Below the pieces are notes generated by a model. The model was not told the origin of the DNA, ran no database searches, and saw only the letters and a program-made list of their open reading frames with translations. Positions 18,301 to 26,596 of a DNA stretch of 64,000 bases are shown here, one piece after another. Made by a program: the position numbers and the translations under genes. This DNA comes from Kribbella antibiotica (GTDB lineage: Bacteria; Actinomycetota; Actinomycetes; Propionibacteriales; Kribbellaceae), in assembly GCF_004349055.1 (NCBI RefSeq), contig NZ_SMKX01000015.1:28536-92535 (forward strand), given 5' to 3'. Position 1 is the first letter of the stretch, and every line of letters begins with the position of its first letter.

Positions 18301-21300
18301 CTCAGTGCGCGACACCCGCGCGACAATGTCGTGCAGTTGACGCCATCCGGAACCGGCGCGACCACTCTGGTCGGCCTGACCACCTCAGCCCCGTTGACGG
18401 TCACCTTCTCCCACGCATACGACGTGGTCTGGTTGCTGCCCGGCAGCGTGGTCGTCGTCGGGAAGTACTTGCCCACTGCCGAACCCGTCACCCGGCCGAA
18501 CATCACAGCGGTGCCACGGTCGTCGGTGAGCTTGTAGGTGTCGGTGGCACTGGCGTAGACGAGCTTCAGCGTCTCCTGGCCGACCTCGGGGTCGAAGTTG
18601 ACGCCGTCGCGGGCAGTGAAACCGACGGTGTCGCCGTCGGGCGTACCGACCTGGCGAAGCGAGCCGAAGACCTCGAGCGAGGTGTACGGCGTCTCTGCCT
18701 CGTCGACGATCGCACCCGAGATCCAGCCCGGTCCGAACATGCCGGACGGGTCGGTCTTGGCCGCCTGCCGGCTGTTGTACGTGCGGCTGACGGTCAGGTC
18801 GCTCCCGTAGGCCTCGACGGTCACATCGGTGTCGGACAGCGTGACATTGCCGGTGAGGAGGTTGACCTCACCCGGTCCGACCGGCTTCGACGCCGCAGTG
18901 GCGAGATTGCGGTCGAAGGTGAGCTTCACGCCGCCCGAGTTGGCCGCCGTACCGCCAGTGAACGCGCCGCGGAGCTGCAGGGGTCCGTCGCGCGGGATCG
19001 ACAGTGCGTCGACGGAGGCGAGGGTGGCTTCCAGATCCCAGTTCAGCTTGGGGAACTGGCCACCGCCTGACGTTGCCAGCGGCCAGGCCACTGCGCCACC
19101 ACCGGCGGCCAGCGTGACGTGACCGGCAGGGACTGTGGTCCAGGTGTCCGTGTCGCCGCGTCGCCACTGGTAGGTGACACCGGTCGCCGTACTCCGGCCG
19201 ACACCGGTGATCGCAGTCTTGGCAGCACTCACGTCACCCGGCTTGGGGCTCAGCACCGCTCCCCCGCCGACAGCGAACTGGTACGACGTCAGCGGCGACC
19301 TGTTGCCGGCCCGGTCCCGCGTGCGGACCCACAGCGTGTGCGGTCCGTCGGTGGTCGGGGTGATCGAGATCGACGTACTGGCACCGAGACTCGCCGCGTT
19401 CACGACCTGGTCCGGTGGGTTGGTGTCAACGCCGTACTCGTAGGCCGCTACGTCGCTCACGCCGGAAGCGCCGAAGGAGAAGGTGCCTGCGGTACCGGCT
19501 GCTCCGGACCACTCCGAGACCGGATAGGTCGTCGACGCGACAGTCGGTGCCGCGGCCGGAGACATGGTGTCCACAGTGAACTCACACCAGTTGGACCACG
19601 CACCAGGCGACGTACCGTCGGAGCCACTCACGCGCCAGGCGTAGCTACCGCCTTCCGCGAAGGTGCCTTCGGGGATGTAGGTGCCGAGCCACGAACCGGA
19701 TGCGCCCGGCCCCTCGGTCACTGTGGTGGTGGCAGTCGCGCCGACCTGCTTGTACTCGAAGTTCGCGTAGACGTTGGCAGCCAGACCATCACTGACCTGT
19801 GCTCGCAACTGCGGTGTCAGGCTGGAGATGTACGGCCGGGTCGCACCGGTGGCACAGGTGGTGTCGGGCGCGGTGGCGACTGCGTCGACCGAGGTCTTGG
19901 TCTGGTAGGTGATCGTCACCGACGGCGGATTGGCTGCCGCCTCACGCGACGCGAACCGCTTCCAGCCGTAGCTGTCGGTCTCGCTCGTCGCCCGGATCCC
20001 GATGCTCGTCTTGGCGAGCTTGTTGGTTGCCGTGTACTGGAACGCTGCCGTCACCGGAACCGTGACCCAGCCATCGCCACAGTCGGTCCCGAAGCCCTTG
20101 GTCTGGCTCGATGTTCCGACGCGGTCGTTCCAGGCCGGCTGGTTCGTCCAGCGGATCGCACTGGTGACGTCCGGCGTGCGGAAGGCCTGCCATTCCTTGG
20201 CGGTGCAGGAGTAGGAGTGGTGCTCCCACAGGTTGAGCGTGGCGGACTGGACCTGCTTGTCCCACAACCACTCCTGGTTGTCGAACCGCAGGTAGGAGCG
20301 CGCCTTCGTCGTACCGCCGTCGTGGGTGCCGAGCTTGAGCTCCGTCGCACCGGACTGGTCATTGGTGTAGGAGGACTCGACGAACGCGTCGAAGCTCGCT
20401 CCTGCCGACTGCGCTGGGTCGATGGTCACCGGGTAGACGGTCTTGGGGTCCTTGAGGAACGCTGCGTCGGGTGTGAGCAGCAGCGCGTTCTTGGCCAGTC
20501 CGAGACCGACCGGCGCTCGCCGCAGGTGTTCCCCCGAGGCCTGGTCCACCGTCGCGTCCCACATCATCGGAGCCGGTACGTCGTACTGCGTGCTGCCGGA
20601 ACGGACCGCGAGACCGCCCTTGCCGTCAGCCTTGGCGGTCAGACCGGTCATCGCCCACGGCATCCGGATCTGCGCCAGCTGGGCCGCGGCGGACCGGTTC
20701 TTCACCAGCAACCGCTGGGCGTAGCCGGTGCGAGTTGCCTCGACGACGAGGTCGACTCCCGGCTTCACGTCGCGGTAGGTCGCGATGGTGCCATCCAGCT
20801 CCGGGGCGGGCAGCTGGCCGGACCAGCCGAGAGCAGAACGCTTGCCCTCGGCCCCTATCGAGACGAGCTGGTGGTCGCCGGGACCGGCCGCGCCGGCCAG
20901 CCTCAGGCCGTACGGGTGCGCGATCGGGGCGACCGTTCCGTCGGCCTGCCGGACCAGGGTGGCGTCGACGTCGATCCAGTCGCCGTCGCCGTAACCGTTG
21001 TTGCTGGTGCGCATCCGGACCGGACCGCCGGCGACGGTGGCCTCGATCCGGCCGTCGGGCAGCGCGCGGAACTCGGTGGTCTCGGTGGTGCGGCCGCTGA
21101 TCAGGACCGGCTTGCCGGTGATCCGCGCGGTGACCGCGGCGGAAGCGTCGTCAGGCCGCTCGAGCGGGAGGTCGTCGGTGGCGGTGGTCTGGGTGATCGG
21201 GGGTGGCACGGCGACGGCGTCCTGGGGCAGGGAGGTCGCGATCAGCGCCAAGCCTGCGGTGACGGCCACCCAGCGCGCCGAGTGGCGGCTGGGGAACCCG

Positions 21301-21332
21301 GCGAACAGGCGAGATCTCGGGAAAGCGGACAT
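15309..21332 (-). CDS. Giant secreted RHS/YD-repeat protein with DNRLRE domain and cationic C-terminal tail
   Basis: A 2007-residue exported protein. A signal peptide (about residues 1-42, ending in DAVAVPP) is followed by a DNRLRE-type carbohydrate-like domain (about 300-460, with SYLRFD and a WTNQPAWNDR segment). Next come an Ig-like region (to about 720), a DUF6531-like RHS entry (VNLLTGNVTLSDTDV) and about 700 residues of YD/RHS repeats (TYDLLGRKATS, YDPGGKKSG). An RHS core motif (RLYNPVTGRFLQVDPVYG) leads to a 92-residue tail with about 24 Lys/Arg and one Asp. RHS shells usually encase a C-terminal toxin. This tail matches no nuclease I recognise, and no immunity gene follows. ATG 21332 has GAGG upstream. 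Confidence 0.9.
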   Translation of the reverse strand: MSAFPRSRLFAGFPSRHSARWVAVTAGLALIATSLPQDAVAVPPPITQTTATDDLPLERPDDASAAVTARITGKPVLISGRTTETTEFRALPDGRIEATVAGGPVRMRTSNNGYGDGDWIDVDATLVRQADGTVAPIAHPYGLRLAGAAGPGDHQLVSIGAEGKRSALGWSGQLPAPELDGTIATYRDVKPGVDLVVEATRTGYAQRLLVKNRSAAAQLAQIRMPWAMTGLTAKADGKGGLAVRSGSTQYDVPAPMMWDATVDQASGEHLRRAPVGLGLAKNALLLTPDAAFLKDPKTVYPVTIDPAQSAGASFDAFVESSYTNDQSGATELKLGTHDGGTTKARSYLRFDNQEWLWDKQVQSATLNLWEHHSYSCTAKEWQAFRTPDVTSAIRWTNQPAWNDRVGTSSQTKGFGTDCGDGWVTVPVTAAFQYTATNKLAKTSIGIRATSETDSYGWKRFASREAAANPPSVTITYQTKTSVDAVATAPDTTCATGATRPYISSLTPQLRAQVSDGLAANVYANFEYKQVGATATTTVTEGPGASGSWLGTYIPEGTFAEGGSYAWRVSGSDGTSPGAWSNWCEFTVDTMSPAAAPTVASTTYPVSEWSGAAGTAGTFSFGASGVSDVAAYEYGVDTNPPDQVVNAASLGASTSISITPTTDGPHTLWVRTRDRAGNRSPLTSYQFAVGGGAVLSPKPGDVSAAKTAITGVGRSTATGVTYQWRRGDTDTWTTVPAGHVTLAAGGGAVAWPLATSGGGQFPKLNWDLEATLASVDALSIPRDGPLQLRGAFTGGTAANSGGVKLTFDRNLATAASKPVGPGEVNLLTGNVTLSDTDVTVEAYGSDLTVSRTYNSRQAAKTDPSGMFGPGWISGAIVDEAETPYTSLEVFGSLRQVGTPDGDTVGFTARDGVNFDPEVGQETLKLVYASATDTYKLTDDRGTAVMFGRVTGSAVGKYFPTTTTLPGSNQTTSYAWEKVTVNGAEVVRPTRVVAPVPDGVNCTTLSRGCRALSFSYATATTATGSTLGDYIGRVKQVSFTAWDPDLATPALRTVPMRQYSYDSTGRLRATWDPRIGTSAQETYSYQADGVLASVKPAGQEPWQLAYVTTANDPGAGRLQKVTRAAATETVVYKVPLTAPYDLSPTQTKRWGQPEAPTDATAVFPADQQPNGSDYQRATVSYLDANGRAVNEAEPGGAISASWYDGFGNEARKLTAANRARALNQSPSDNETAEQSLAQNYSTINTYSLDGVRLETALAPESDVRLDDGTLTKGRALTRSSYDQGAPTSGGPYNLVTTEDAQVRVWGTGGTTVEADKRSTTTAYNWSLRQPTVVTVDPGGLGQATRTTLDPVTGLQTATTQPSGGTSTNTPATRKTINYRATSGSGYAECDLRPEWANLPCRVQPGGQPATGAELAALVTTYDIYNQERVQTEKTSAGVLRTNTTTYDAAGRVLETSVVAAAGLGSTPPVKRNVYDAATGDVLRTQSVVNGTVVSEVVRTYDTLGRPTSYKDADGNLSTTTYDLLGRKATSSDGKGNRTYGYDFRGLLTSVTDNQAGNYTGDYNADGQLITETWPNGVKVDTTYDPGGKKSGITYSKPGCAAVDCTLFREVLTSSGQGQTGKRVSTLSSEVYTQDKVGRVTKVEEVVGEQCVSRVYGFSTATDRNDVKEYAPAADGRCQTTTPAGSKSWTYDAASRVTNAGYVYDALGRTTTVPAVDTGTPAAGNLTATYHADDLVDTITQGGRTTDYTIDVMGERIRSWFDNATGAAVQNVNHYEDDEDSPVWTQEGPDRWTRVVQGLSGMTAVVDSDSAVAEWQVSDLSGDIVATIHAGEEGLSTTSQVSEYGLPGDSETVGKQRYGWLGAQQRAADAPAGIVLMGVRLYNPVTGRFLQVDPVYGGSCNDYEYTCADPVNGTDLDGKRGKWCWTPYCHYKTTKKILKGWGKYFNRFKYVRKVTRNRYVRACFGGAFGVLTVDTIKNGWKGLKKKGWRWGVGGCVGGVIAYHGRKKKWW

Positions 21333-21342
21333 GGGGTACCTC

Positions 21343-21382
21343 GAGAACTTGAGGGGCGGGACGCCCTCAGAGTGCGGTTCTC
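21343..21382 (-). promoter_or_regulatory. Nested inverted repeat in the RHS 5' leader
   Basis: The outer arms are GAGAAC (21343-21348) and GTTCTC (21377-21382); the inner arms are TGAGGG (21350-21355) and CCCTCA (21364-21369). On the minus strand the element lies 11-50 nt upstream of the RHS start, between it and the LuxR gene. It could be an mRNA hairpin or an operator. Confidence 0.4.
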
Positions 21383-21459
21383 AGGCACCGGCTCGACAGA
21401 GCATTAGTGGACAACTTCCGGTACCGGCCAGTTCATCGGAGCAAATGTTCAGCTCTGGT

Positions 21460-22470
21460 TCACCCCAGCAAGCCGAGGCGGTGTGCGGCAGCGCCTGCGG
21501 CGAACCGGGTCGGCGCATCGACGAACTCCATGATCGCTGCGATGTGGCGCCGTACCGTCCGGACGCTGATCTGCAGATGTCGCGCGATCGCCTCGTCCTT
21601 GAGGCCGTGGACGAGCAATCGCAGCACTTCGCGCTCAGTGCCACCTAGGCCCTTGGTCTGCGTCTGAGTGACCGGTGTGGCGCTCTCCCAGAGCTGGTCG
21701 TAGTACTGCGTCAGTGCAGCGACCAGCTCGGAGGAGCGGACGAGCAGTGCGCCCGTACTGCCGCCGGCAGCGAGGCCAACCAGGGCGAAGTGATCGTCGA
21801 CGATCACCATCCGGGTCGGCAACTCTCGCACCGTGCGCACCTCGACTCCCGCATCTAGTGCGGTCTGCACACCCGGCTCGGCCAGGTACTCCGGCGTACA
21901 GAGCTGTCGGTACTGCATGGTGTTGCACTGGGCGTTGATCGGCGCCGGTAGCACCGGTGCGGGGCCCTCGCCGGTGACGATCGAGCGATAGGTGCACTGG
22001 ACGGTCTGGATGGAGGTGGTCCAGCGTGCGGCGAGCTCATCCGGCTCAGTGATGACCTGCGCGAGCACCGACGGCACATGCTCGGTACGGCGGTCGTGCA
22101 GCTGGAGCTGGTGCATCTCGGCCGCCGCGACGTACCCCTGCAGGAGGCGGCCGTGCTGCTTGGTCAGCTCGTGGTGCACCTGGGTGAGCAGCCCGGTCAC
22201 TGCAATGAGTGGATCGACCGCCCGGATCAGCGGTCCGTCCAGATCGGGTTGCACATAAGCCAGTTGCCGGTTCAGCAGCTCCTGGTCGATCGGGTCAGCG
22301 CCATGCGTGACGCGGGCCCCGGTATGCGTCAGTTCGAGGTAGGCCTCGGCCACATCTGCGGGCAGCAGCTCGCGGACGAGTTTCTCGTGTTCGGACAGAT
22401 CCTGCGGTTGCCGGCTGAAGCCGGCGGTGACATTGGCAACCACGCGACATCCCCCACCACGGTCGGCCAC
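21460..22470 (-). CDS. LuxR-type transcriptional regulator
   Basis: A 336-residue protein. The C-terminal LuxR HTH (about residues 275-330) contains GTEREVLRLLVHGLKDEAIARHL and SVRTVRRHIAAIMEFV. The N-terminal 250 residues hold helical segments and a Phospholipase-D-like or TrmB-like region (VRELPTRMVIVDDHFALV) of the kind found in actinomycete orphan LuxR proteins. No receiver aspartate or ATP-binding motif is evident. GTG 22470 is the outer start; a second GTG nine codons in is also possible. It is followed on the same strand by the RHS gene after 127 nt, so it is its likely regulator. Confidence 0.85.
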   Translation of the reverse strand: MADRGGGCRVVANVTAGFSRQPQDLSEHEKLVRELLPADVAEAYLELTHTGARVTHGADPIDQELLNRQLAYVQPDLDGPLIRAVDPLIAVTGLLTQVHHELTKQHGRLLQGYVAAAEMHQLQLHDRRTEHVPSVLAQVITEPDELAARWTTSIQTVQCTYRSIVTGEGPAPVLPAPINAQCNTMQYRQLCTPEYLAEPGVQTALDAGVEVRTVRELPTRMVIVDDHFALVGLAAGGSTGALLVRSSELVAALTQYYDQLWESATPVTQTQTKGLGGTEREVLRLLVHGLKDEAIARHLQISVRTVRRHIAAIMEFVDAPTRFAAGAAAHRLGLLG

Positions 22471-22494
22471 TCTGCGGTGGCGTTCAGTGTCGTG

Positions 22495-22532
22495 AAGTTA
22501 CCATTTGAACCCCCTGCTTTGGTAGGTAACTT
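22495..22532. promoter_or_regulatory. Inverted repeat upstream of the LuxR gene
   Basis: AAGTTACC (22495-22502) and GGTAACTT (22525-22532) are perfect 8-bp arms separated by 22 bp, that is about two helical turns. They lie in a relatively AT-rich 102-bp gap directly upstream of the LuxR start. A dimer or tetramer operator, possibly autoregulatory, is the simplest reading. Confidence 0.5.
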
Positions 22533-22572
22533 TCGTAAACTGCCGGTGTTCTCTCGCCCCTCCGTGGTGCTT

Positions 22573-24417
22573 TTAACACATTCCATCGTTATAACGCAGG
22601 GCATAGACCAAAGCCCAGTCCTGATCGTTGGCGAGCGGGTCCGCGACGTGCGCCGGCTGGCCGTTCACGCAACTCGGGTAGACGAACGCACAGGTCGCCG
22701 TACCGTCGGTTGCGAAGCTGATCAGGTTCGCTCGGAGGATGGCGTCGGCTGCCGTGTCCAGCCAGGCCGCCTGCTGCTCGGTGACCAGCTCGCGCGGCCA
22801 AGCGGCGTACACGACCGCACTGAGCGCGGACCAGTAATGCGGGAAGACATCACCCCACAGCCGCAGCCGGCCGAACCAGTAGCCGTCCCAGTGCCGGATC
22901 GGCACGTGCCGTAGCCGTACGTCGGGCTGGTCGGCGGCGAACGCAGTCAGCCACGGCAGTCTGCGGCTCAGCTCGGCACTGTCGATCTGGTCCGGGGCAA
23001 TCCGGTACGCCGAGACCAGGAGCTCCAGGAGCGGCGCCACCATCGACTGCTCGTAGTTGACCTCGTGGGGCGGCAGCTCGTCGCCGTACTGGAGGAAGGT
23101 GCGCGCATGGCGGACCAGGTGCTCGTGGAGGCCAAGCTCTGTGAGCAGTGGGCCGAGGTCGAAGGCCAGGAAGTGGTCACCGCCCAGCTCGTAGTAACGA
23201 TTGAGGATGCGGGTTGCACCGTCGCGGTCGCCTTGGCCGAGGAGGAACCGTGCGAACCAGGGGAAGTTGTAGAGCCTGACCTCACCATGGTGCTCGCTGT
23301 CCTCGTGCACTGTTCCGTCCTCGTCGACCAGATAGTCGCGAACGAACCGCTCATACCCGGCCAGCGCCTCGGCCAGCCCCGACTGGTCACCCCAGCCGCG
23401 GTCACGGACCTCCTGCAGGAGGAGCGCCATACCGACGCGCTCCCGGCCGTCGGACCAGTCTCGCCAGTCGTTGGCCTGGACAGTCAGCCCACTCTCGTTG
23501 TCGTACGGCACGAAGGCGAACTGGCGGCTGTCAGAAAGCTCCGGACGACGCTGGCGCTCGAGGATGAAGCGCACGCGGCGCTCTGCGATCACCCGGAGCG
23601 GCTCGTGGAACAGCAGCGCGATGCGCGCGCCGTCAGCCTCTACGTACTTCAGGCCAGGCTTGTCTGCAGTGACTGGGCCATAGCCGCGCACCTCGATCGG
23701 CTCCCCCACCTCGGCGGCCAAACGGTCCGCCGCGAGCCTTGGCTGCCGATCCGTGTGGAAGGCGGACAGGTCGTCGTACCAGCCGAGCTGCCAAGTCCAC
23801 CGGTACGACGCCCCGGGTGCGAGCGTGATGACCGACTGACCGCCCATGGCGTGTGGCGCGCGGGCGTGGTCGGTCACATGCAGGTAGAGGTGGCCACGGG
23901 TGTTGCTACCACTGTCTGGCTCGCGGGACTCGACGGAGTAGGCCCAGAGCGCGCCTTCCTTGAGCTCCAGCCCCAGTCCGGGACCACTGCCATCCATCGG
24001 GACCGCCCAGGCCCATGCGTCCGCACCACCGGTCCAGAAGTGCGCATGGACCGCACCGGTGAGGCTCTCGCGACTAGAGCGGTACATGTCGCGGTACGGC
24101 GTACTGATTGCGAGTGAGCCGACCTCCACCGGCTCGGCGGTCGGATTGCGAAGCTCGTAGGTCTCCGTCCAGTGCTCGCCGAAGCGGCGGCCGATGCGAA
24201 GCTCCAGGCCTCCCAACTGGTGCAGGAGATCCAGTCCGGAGCTTCGCCAGCGCACGAGGGCCGGCTGGTCGAAACGGTGGCTGCCGCCATCTGTGATGAC
24301 GAACCCCTTGCCCCAGACGTGCTGGAGCACCTCCCGGCCGTCAGGGTGCAGTACCTGCGCGACCGCGCCGTCGTCGTCGACCTGGACCGTCCCGCGACCG
24401 AATCCGAAAGATTCCAC
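22573..24417 (-). CDS. Putative six-hairpin-glycosidase-like protein
   Basis: About 614 residues with no signal peptide. The N-terminal half is beta-rich (about 1-230) and contains SLAISTPYRDMY, HFWTGGADAWAWAVP and a PGASYRWTWQLGWY segment. The C-terminal half (about 260-610) looks like an alpha/alpha barrel, with NDWRDWSDGRERVGMALLLQ, YNFPWFARFLLG and RHWDGYWFGRLRLWGD. This layout resembles cytoplasmic or cell-associated glycoside hydrolases or lyases, but I cannot assign a family. The GTG at 24417 follows GGGGA; a TTG at 24453 is an alternative without a ribosome site. It follows the esterase gene closely and probably shares its mRNA. Confidence 0.6.
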   Translation of the reverse strand: MESFGFGRGTVQVDDDGAVAQVLHPDGREVLQHVWGKGFVITDGGSHRFDQPALVRWRSSGLDLLHQLGGLELRIGRRFGEHWTETYELRNPTAEPVEVGSLAISTPYRDMYRSSRESLTGAVHAHFWTGGADAWAWAVPMDGSGPGLGLELKEGALWAYSVESREPDSGSNTRGHLYLHVTDHARAPHAMGGQSVITLAPGASYRWTWQLGWYDDLSAFHTDRQPRLAADRLAAEVGEPIEVRGYGPVTADKPGLKYVEADGARIALLFHEPLRVIAERRVRFILERQRRPELSDSRQFAFVPYDNESGLTVQANDWRDWSDGRERVGMALLLQEVRDRGWGDQSGLAEALAGYERFVRDYLVDEDGTVHEDSEHHGEVRLYNFPWFARFLLGQGDRDGATRILNRYYELGGDHFLAFDLGPLLTELGLHEHLVRHARTFLQYGDELPPHEVNYEQSMVAPLLELLVSAYRIAPDQIDSAELSRRLPWLTAFAADQPDVRLRHVPIRHWDGYWFGRLRLWGDVFPHYWSALSAVVYAAWPRELVTEQQAAWLDTAADAILRANLISFATDGTATCAFVYPSCVNGQPAHVADPLANDQDWALVYALRYNDGMC

Positions 24418-24469
24418 AATTCCCCAACCTATCGATGTCGAGGACCCGATCAAGGAGAACAGGGGGCGC

Positions 24470-26503
24470 CTAGATGGGCAGGCTGAAGGCCAGCAGGCCT
24501 GCTCCGGTGGCGTTGGTGATCCAGGGGCCCGCTTTCAGGTGCCCCTGATACACCAGTGCGGTCGCACCGGTCGGCGTACCGGACAAGGTGAGGCGGAGTG
24601 AGCCGTCGGCTTGGTAGACGACCGAGGTGACCGTGACAGTGGAACCGACCAGCCGGAAGTCGGCTCCCACTCCGGAGTCCACTGTCAGCGGATCGGTCGA
24701 CCGCAGTTTCACCGTGAGCGTCGTACCGCTCTTGGTCACGCTGGCTGGGTTCGGCGGAGCCACACCGGCCGACGGGCCGCCGTACAGGTCTCTGGCCAGT
24801 ACGGCGAACGCGTGGTCGCCCATCTCGCGATAGCCGTCGGCGTAGGCGTAGTGACAGCCGTCGTGGCCAGACAGCCCTGTCGTCGACAGCAGAGTGACGT
24901 TGTGGGTGTCGCCAAGCTTGCGCTGCGCCTCGCGGAGGTTGACGGTCGTGGTGTTGTTACAGGGCGACGTACGGACCTGGTAGACGAAGTACTTGGCAGC
25001 ACTCATCTCTGTCCGCCAGTCGGCCAGCAGCGAGGTGAAGCCGCTGATGTGAACCGATGCGTTGTCGCTCTCCGCCTCACCCTGATACCAGAGCACGCCC
25101 TTGACCTTGCTGAGCACACCTGATGCCTGCAGGCGACTGCGCAGCCGTCCATAGTTCGTGGTGAGGTCGTTCGGCGTGGTGTCGTTGCGCTGGAAGAAGC
25201 TGACCGGCTTCCCGCCGTGGGAGCCGTTGAACAGCGCTACCGGAACCCCGTAGGTGTCCACGATCCGGCGGCCCATCCGGATCGCCCACTGGCCGGCCGA
25301 GCCGGACTGCTGCGTCACGTCACCAGTCGCGTAGTGCCAGACCCGGTCGGCGCCGGAGATGGCCGATTCGGCATTCGAGCTGCCGAAGCTCCGCAGGTAA
25401 GGCGATTCCTCGACGTTGGCGGCACCTGTGCGTTTGGCCGCTTCAGCGTTCGACTGTCCTTGGACGACGTACACATCACCCGAGACGATGCCCGTGCGCT
25501 TGGCCACAACGCGGTCGATGGCTGGACCGACAGCCTTCAGTTCGAAGGTGTAGTCCCACAGGCCCGCCAGGATGCGTGGGGTGAACCGGAACGGCGCGGA
25601 GGCCGGGGCTGTGAAGGTCTGCGTCTCGCCGTGACCGGTGACGCGCAGCTCGACCTGATCAACCCCCGCAGCGGTGACCTCGCCGGCCACCACAGGGTTC
25701 GCGCCGTTCTCGCTGTCGCGCGGAATCAGCTTCAGGTCCTGGGGCATCTCGGTCAGCTTCACCAGCGACGGGCGGGCGTACACAGTGAGCTTGCGCTGCG
25801 TGTACGTCGCCGCATTGTCGGTCAGCGTCCAGTCGGGCGCTCCGGTGGTATTGGTGCCGATGCCGAGCGCCAGGACGTCACTGGCCGATTCGGTGAACCT
25901 GTTGATCGACAGCACCGGCTTGGCCGGCACAGTGGAGGGTTTGGTGGCGCCGATCTGATGGATCTGGAAAGAGCCGTGGCCGAGAACCGTGGTCGGGCTG
26001 TCGTCTGCGTCGTACGCGCTCGCCGAGGCGTTGGGGACCTGACCGCTGGCGGAACCGCTGTACTGGTTCGGCCACATCTCGACGTACCCGGTCTGACCTG
26101 TCCCGGTCGTGACCCCGGCGACGTTCGATGCGACCTCGAGGTCACCGACCTGCTGCCGGAAGATCTGGCCGGTGGCGGTCTGCAGACCCAGTCGCCTGGC
26201 GTCACTGGTAAACGGCGCCATCGCCGTCCACACCCACTGCACGCCCTTCGGTCCGTTCAGTTCGAGGCAGTAGCCGACCCGATCGAAGTTGGAGCCGATC
26301 GCTGCGGTGTTGTTCAGGCTGTACGGCGGTGTGGTGTTGAGCCAGTTCGCCGATGTGGGGAGGTTGAGCTGCAGTGCCGTCGTGTATCCCGCGGCGGCTG
26401 CGTCGCAGCCCGCGGCCTGGACGTCGGCGGATGCGGGGCTGGTTCCGAGGACTGCGATGGCGGCGAAGATCGTGGTCAGGACGGTGGGCGCGGATCGAGG
26501 CAT
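24470..26503 (-). CDS. Secreted sialate O-acetylesterase-type carbohydrate esterase
   Basis: A 677-residue exported protein with a signal peptide at residues 1-27. An N-terminal beta-sandwich region (about 40-330) precedes a SASA/SGNH esterase domain (about 335-590). The nucleophile Ser351 lies in VVQGQSNAE, the YQGEAES block at 473-479, and the catalytic Asp/His pair in GHDGCHY (Asp548, His551). A C-terminal beta domain ends the protein. It should remove acetyl groups from extracellular glycans. ATG 26503 is preferred because GGAGG precedes it and it begins the signal peptide. It is followed by the putative glycosidase, suggesting joint attack on an acetylated polysaccharide. Confidence 0.82.
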   Translation of the reverse strand: MPRSAPTVLTTIFAAIAVLGTSPASADVQAAGCDAAAAGYTTALQLNLPTSANWLNTTPPYSLNNTAAIGSNFDRVGYCLELNGPKGVQWVWTAMAPFTSDARRLGLQTATGQIFRQQVGDLEVASNVAGVTTGTGQTGYVEMWPNQYSGSASGQVPNASASAYDADDSPTTVLGHGSFQIHQIGATKPSTVPAKPVLSINRFTESASDVLALGIGTNTTGAPDWTLTDNAATYTQRKLTVYARPSLVKLTEMPQDLKLIPRDSENGANPVVAGEVTAAGVDQVELRVTGHGETQTFTAPASAPFRFTPRILAGLWDYTFELKAVGPAIDRVVAKRTGIVSGDVYVVQGQSNAEAAKRTGAANVEESPYLRSFGSSNAESAISGADRVWHYATGDVTQQSGSAGQWAIRMGRRIVDTYGVPVALFNGSHGGKPVSFFQRNDTTPNDLTTNYGRLRSRLQASGVLSKVKGVLWYQGEAESDNASVHISGFTSLLADWRTEMSAAKYFVYQVRTSPCNNTTTVNLREAQRKLGDTHNVTLLSTTGLSGHDGCHYAYADGYREMGDHAFAVLARDLYGGPSAGVAPPNPASVTKSGTTLTVKLRSTDPLTVDSGVGADFRLVGSTVTVTSVVYQADGSLRLTLSGTPTGATALVYQGHLKAGPWITNATGAGLLAFSLPI

Positions 26504-26596
26504 GGCAGAACCTCCGACAGAGGGGCGATGTCGACGTGCGGAAGTCGGAAACCTACCACTGGACAACGATTGCCGACAGAATCCTTCGCGCGTCGG

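Noticed and set aside
15273..21407. Two very long plus-strand open frames (about 1265 and 762 residues) opposite the RHS gene
   Set aside because: Their products are low-complexity Val/Arg/Gly/Asp strings with no domain, signal or ribosome site. They arise because the RHS gene uses GC-rich third positions; the minus-strand product has clear YD repeats.
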